Part shown: positions 61,325 through 64,000 of the stretch, in pieces
Position numbering within the stretch: position 1 is the stretch's first letter
Layout of the letters: every line of letters starts with the position of its first letter
DNA from: Corylus avellana
Taxonomy: Eukaryota; Streptophyta; Magnoliopsida; Fagales; Betulaceae
Reading direction: 5' to 3'
DNA length: 64,000 bases
NCBI RefSeq assembly: GCF_901000735.1
Contig: NC_081544.1
Location: 32,625,235 to 32,689,234 of the forward strand
The notes under the pieces: model-generated
Told to the model about the DNA's origin: nothing
Database searches by the model: none
The model's input: only the letters and a program-made list of their open reading frames with translations
Made by a program: the position numbers and the translations under genes

Positions 61325-61795
61325 TTTTTTCATTTGTATTTAGATTAATGGATTTGAGCTATTTATGATTGTATGTGAAATATATAATGTCGTATGTGAT
61401 GTTTTGGGCTAAGACTTATTTAAAAACATTGGCTAGCTCAAAAAACATGTTTTTTTCTATCTTTTTTTTGAATATTTTTGCCTTAAACCCTTAAAATAAG
61501 CTCATAAAATAGTAAAATTTCATAAAATAAGTCCAAAAAATATGCTAATTTAAGGCTCAAAAACTTAAAAAATTCAAAAGCTCATATAAAAAAAAATAGT
61601 TATAAAACCGTTGGTTATTGGATTGAATAACTGCTAATCGTCAATTATAAAATAACTGCTAATCGTCGATTATAAAATAACTTCTAACGTCTAGACAGTT
61701 GCAGCTAAAGTTATTAAAAGTTAATAACCATTCAAGACAGTTGCAATTGCGATTATAGTTAATAACTAAATGTTATAACTGTTTGAGCATCCATA
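61199..61795. mobile_element. Non-autonomous hAT element
   Basis: Ends TAGGGCTACTCAAGCGG and (other strand) TATGGATGCTCAAACAG are inverted repeats of the plant hAT type. CCGCTAACCG and TAACTGCTAATCG motifs crowd the subterminal regions. The 8-bp flanks CTTATTAC and ATTGTTAC match at 6 of 8 positions, fitting an old target duplication. No transposase. A (TA)n run lies inside at about 61290-61317. Confidence 0.75.
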
Positions 61796-62079
61796 ATTGT
61801 TACTTATTGAGTCAGTGGCTGATTCCATTTCGTAGAAAGTGCATGATTAGTACAACATTGCGAGGACATGGTGCAGTTTGCCAAAAGAAGAGGAAGGATT
61901 ATCGGATGTCCCGAAGGACGAAGAGGAAGGATTATAAATCAAGAATATAGAACATTGGAATATTCAATAATTTTTAAGCATTTATGACAAATCTCTCCTG
62001 ACGGTGACGGAGATCAATCAATATGGACAAATTGGGTCCATAATTTCTGTCCCATATGATCACTTAGTCATAAAATAGA

Positions 62080-62783
62080 AGCCTCTAGGCTCTAGCTATA
62101 GGAATTGAAACTTTTTGCGATTGCTCTTCAGCCTAGAGGAAGATCCTTAAAGGAAGATCAAACACCAGAAAAAAAAAAAATTACTGCTTTATTCATTCTA
62201 CTATTCATGACAAATGGCACCTGGTTAGTGTGGGACCACCCCACGTGGATAAGCACAAAGGGTTTCAACCCTTTGTGTGTCATATAAAAGGAAAAGCATA
62301 AAGTTCACGTGAGGCAAAAAGAGTGCGGCGCGCAGGGAGAGAGAGAAAGAAAAAGAAAAAAAGAAAGGGTTTTGTCTTTTTCACATCCGTCAAAGATTGG
62401 AGATTTGTTTGTGGTCCAATCTTAATGTAATTTTAGAGTATTGCTCTAACGACGAGTGTTACGTATTGATTGATGTCGATCGTTAAAATTTATCTCCAAT
62501 CGTTTGGTTGCTAATACCTACTTTATGGGATATTTCTTTATTCTTGTTAAAATCTACTTTAAAATGATGAATTTATGTTTAATTCAATAATGCATGTATT
62601 CTTGATACGGTGATAATCTCTAGATATTTCTCTAGGAAAGATAATTATAAACTCATTATTGTTAATAGTAAAATATTTAATTAGATTAGGTCCCGTAGTT
62701 TTTATCTTCGCATTTGAAGGTTTTTCACGTAAAAATCTTGGTGTCTTGCTTGTGGGTTTGCTTTATTATTATTTTGCTACTGT
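62080..62783 (+). mobile_element. Probable LTR-retrotransposon LTR sequence beside the gap
   Basis: The stretch has LTR-like order: CACGTGG and a TATAAAAGG promoter motif (62284-62292), a leader-like GA-rich part, then TAGGTCCCGTAGTTTTTATC, TTTTTCACGTAAAAATCTTGG and TTTGCTTTATTATTATTTTGC. That is the usual look of a copia LTR 3' end, and it runs into the N gap. No partner LTR is visible in the window. Confidence 0.45.
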
Positions 62784-62883
62784 NNNNNNNNNNNNNNNNN
62801 NNNNNNNNNNNNNNNNNNNNNNNNNNNNNNNNNNNNNNNNNNNNNNNNNNNNNNNNNNNNNNNNNNNNNNNNNNNNNNNNNNN
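62784..62883. other. Assembly gap (100 N)
   Basis: Exactly 100 unknown bases. It interrupts an LTR-like sequence, a common reason for assembly failure. Confidence 0.99.
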
Positions 62884-64000
62884 CCTCAAGAGAGAAAAAA
62901 AAAATGCAAGCATCACGATTTGATTCACAAACCCAACACCTTATACTCTCAGTAGTAAACCATTGAAGCAAGATTATCGTTGATCATGTCCTGAGGAAGC
63001 AAGATTATCCTTGATCATGCTTCTCAGGCTAAATATCTCTCTTTTCTTCAAGTCTTCGTAAATGACAGAAGAGAGAGAGCATCCGATATGGGTATTTTGA
63101 AAGTCTCGGAAATGAGTCACATGCACATCATGTCCTGAAATGCTTTTCAAATCTTCATTTCTAGAAAGTAACAGGACTATCTTTCTCTCTTTTCTCTTTT
63201 TGACCTTGCAAGACCCAAGGGAGAGAAATTATAACATGAGTGTTTTGGGACATCCAGCTTGGAAACTTACCCATATCCTACTTTGCTTGCTTATCAATTT
63301 CATCGTTAGAACGCAGCAAAGCACAGCATGTATTAGTCAAGAATGGATGAGAATCTTACATTTGATGTAATCGTGTATTTCGTTTGAGTTGAAATCATAA
63401 TTACGAGTTTCTTTTGTTGAGTTATGATTTATTAAGTAAAAATGTAGTACTGGAAGATTTTCGCTGATATTGTAGCATCGACACAAAAGTTGGGATGAGA
63501 AAATAGAAACGGTTGTGTATTTAGAATGAATCGAATTATGATGTCACTTCTGAGGTATATTCATGTAATGATGTTTGAATATTGGTGCTATTTACTTTTA
63601 CAGGTTTATGATGGTGAGAAGTTAATAATTATTAGAGCATCATATTAAAATTTCGTATGCATGATTGGGAATACTGAGATACTAAAGAGAATATAGGCAG
63701 GAATGATTTTACACCTTTTTGATAAATTGATTAAATTAGATCGAGAAAATTATTGCAGGCTTGAAATGAGGACTATGATGTTTGGAGGTATAAACTATTG
63801 ATCACATGATTTATTAATTTGATGTTTAAACCTTGATTGTAGACTGTTGATGAATAACTCGATTGTTGTTATTGAGGTTGGAAAGAAACAATGGAAAAGA
63901 TTTTTGAGGTATGATTTTAGTGTGAACTGATGAATGATTGCAGAAATCGTGACTTTAGACTGTGAATAAGATTTACTCCTAGTAGAAGGAGATAAAATTT
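62884..64000. other. Unassigned sequence, no gene recognised
   Basis: AT-rich DNA. Two near-identical short units (GAAGCAAGATTATCSTTGAT) occur at about 62965 and 62995. Short open frames such as 63140-63370 show no family signature. The region could be part of a retroelement or of a gene extending beyond the window. Confidence 0.5.

Larger units (their letters stand above)
59771..62080. other. Intergenic transposon-rich DNA
   Basis: AT-rich sequence upstream of AMY3 copy B with a worn MITE and a hAT element, listed separately. No gene is supported. Confidence 0.65.

Noticed and set aside
63140..63370. 76-residue open frame near the right end
   Set aside because: No recognisable domain or splice support, and composition is like its surroundings.

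Overview
The window is nuclear DNA of a eudicot plant. It is AT-rich and has intron-rich genes with GT/AG splice sites, plastid-targeted proteins, and many plant transposons. Two runs of exactly 100 N (26736-26835 and 62784-62883) mark scaffold joins. Long repeat-filled introns suggest a woody species, but I cannot name it. All gene models were spliced by hand; every listed exon chain keeps an open frame from ATG to stop.

Layout. 1-3059: no gene. 3060-3437: broken RNase H fragment. 3673-7041 (-): WHY1, a plastid single-stranded-DNA-binding Whirly protein, 7 exons. 7042-8444: divergent promoter region with a foldback transposon and an (AT)n/T tract. 8445-12656 (+): predicted plastid protein combining a DnaJ-type cysteine-rich zinc finger, a NUMOD3-like region and four CCHC zinc knuckles, 8 exons. 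12657-15540: intergenic, with a MITE and a hAT element. 15541-21569 (+): DUF1664 protein, 13 exons. 22602-25268 (-): AP2/ERF factor with two AP2 domains, of the WRINKLED3/4 type. It has the classic 9-nt VYL microexon and a complete TRIM retrotransposon inserted next to it. 27960-29841 (-): secreted pectate lyase, 4 exons. About 30850-33475: decayed Helitron carrying a nested Mutator-like element with a perfect 9-bp target duplication.

The right half is dominated by a direct tandem duplication of a 13-exon gene for AMY3-type plastid alpha-amylase, which has starch-binding CBM45-like modules and a GH13 domain. Copy A is 34028-46073 and copy B is 49140-59293, both minus strand. The repeated blocks (about 33645-46860 and 48780-59770) include flanking DNA. 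Both copies keep the full frame, the catalytic D/E/D triad and the cysteine pair tied to redox control. Copy A differs more from the Arabidopsis sequence, has an in-frame 18-bp triplication, and has gathered new intron insertions, a perfect hairpin and a G-quadruplex-type upstream tract. The last 4 kb holds MITE, hAT and LTR-like debris with no gene I can recognise.

There is no operon logic here. The plastid theme (WHY1, zinc-finger protein, two AMY3 copies) may be coincidental. The most unusual signals are the asymmetric AMY3 duplication, the perfect hairpin in its intron 8, the TRIM beside the AP2 microexon, and the MULE-in-Helitron nest.
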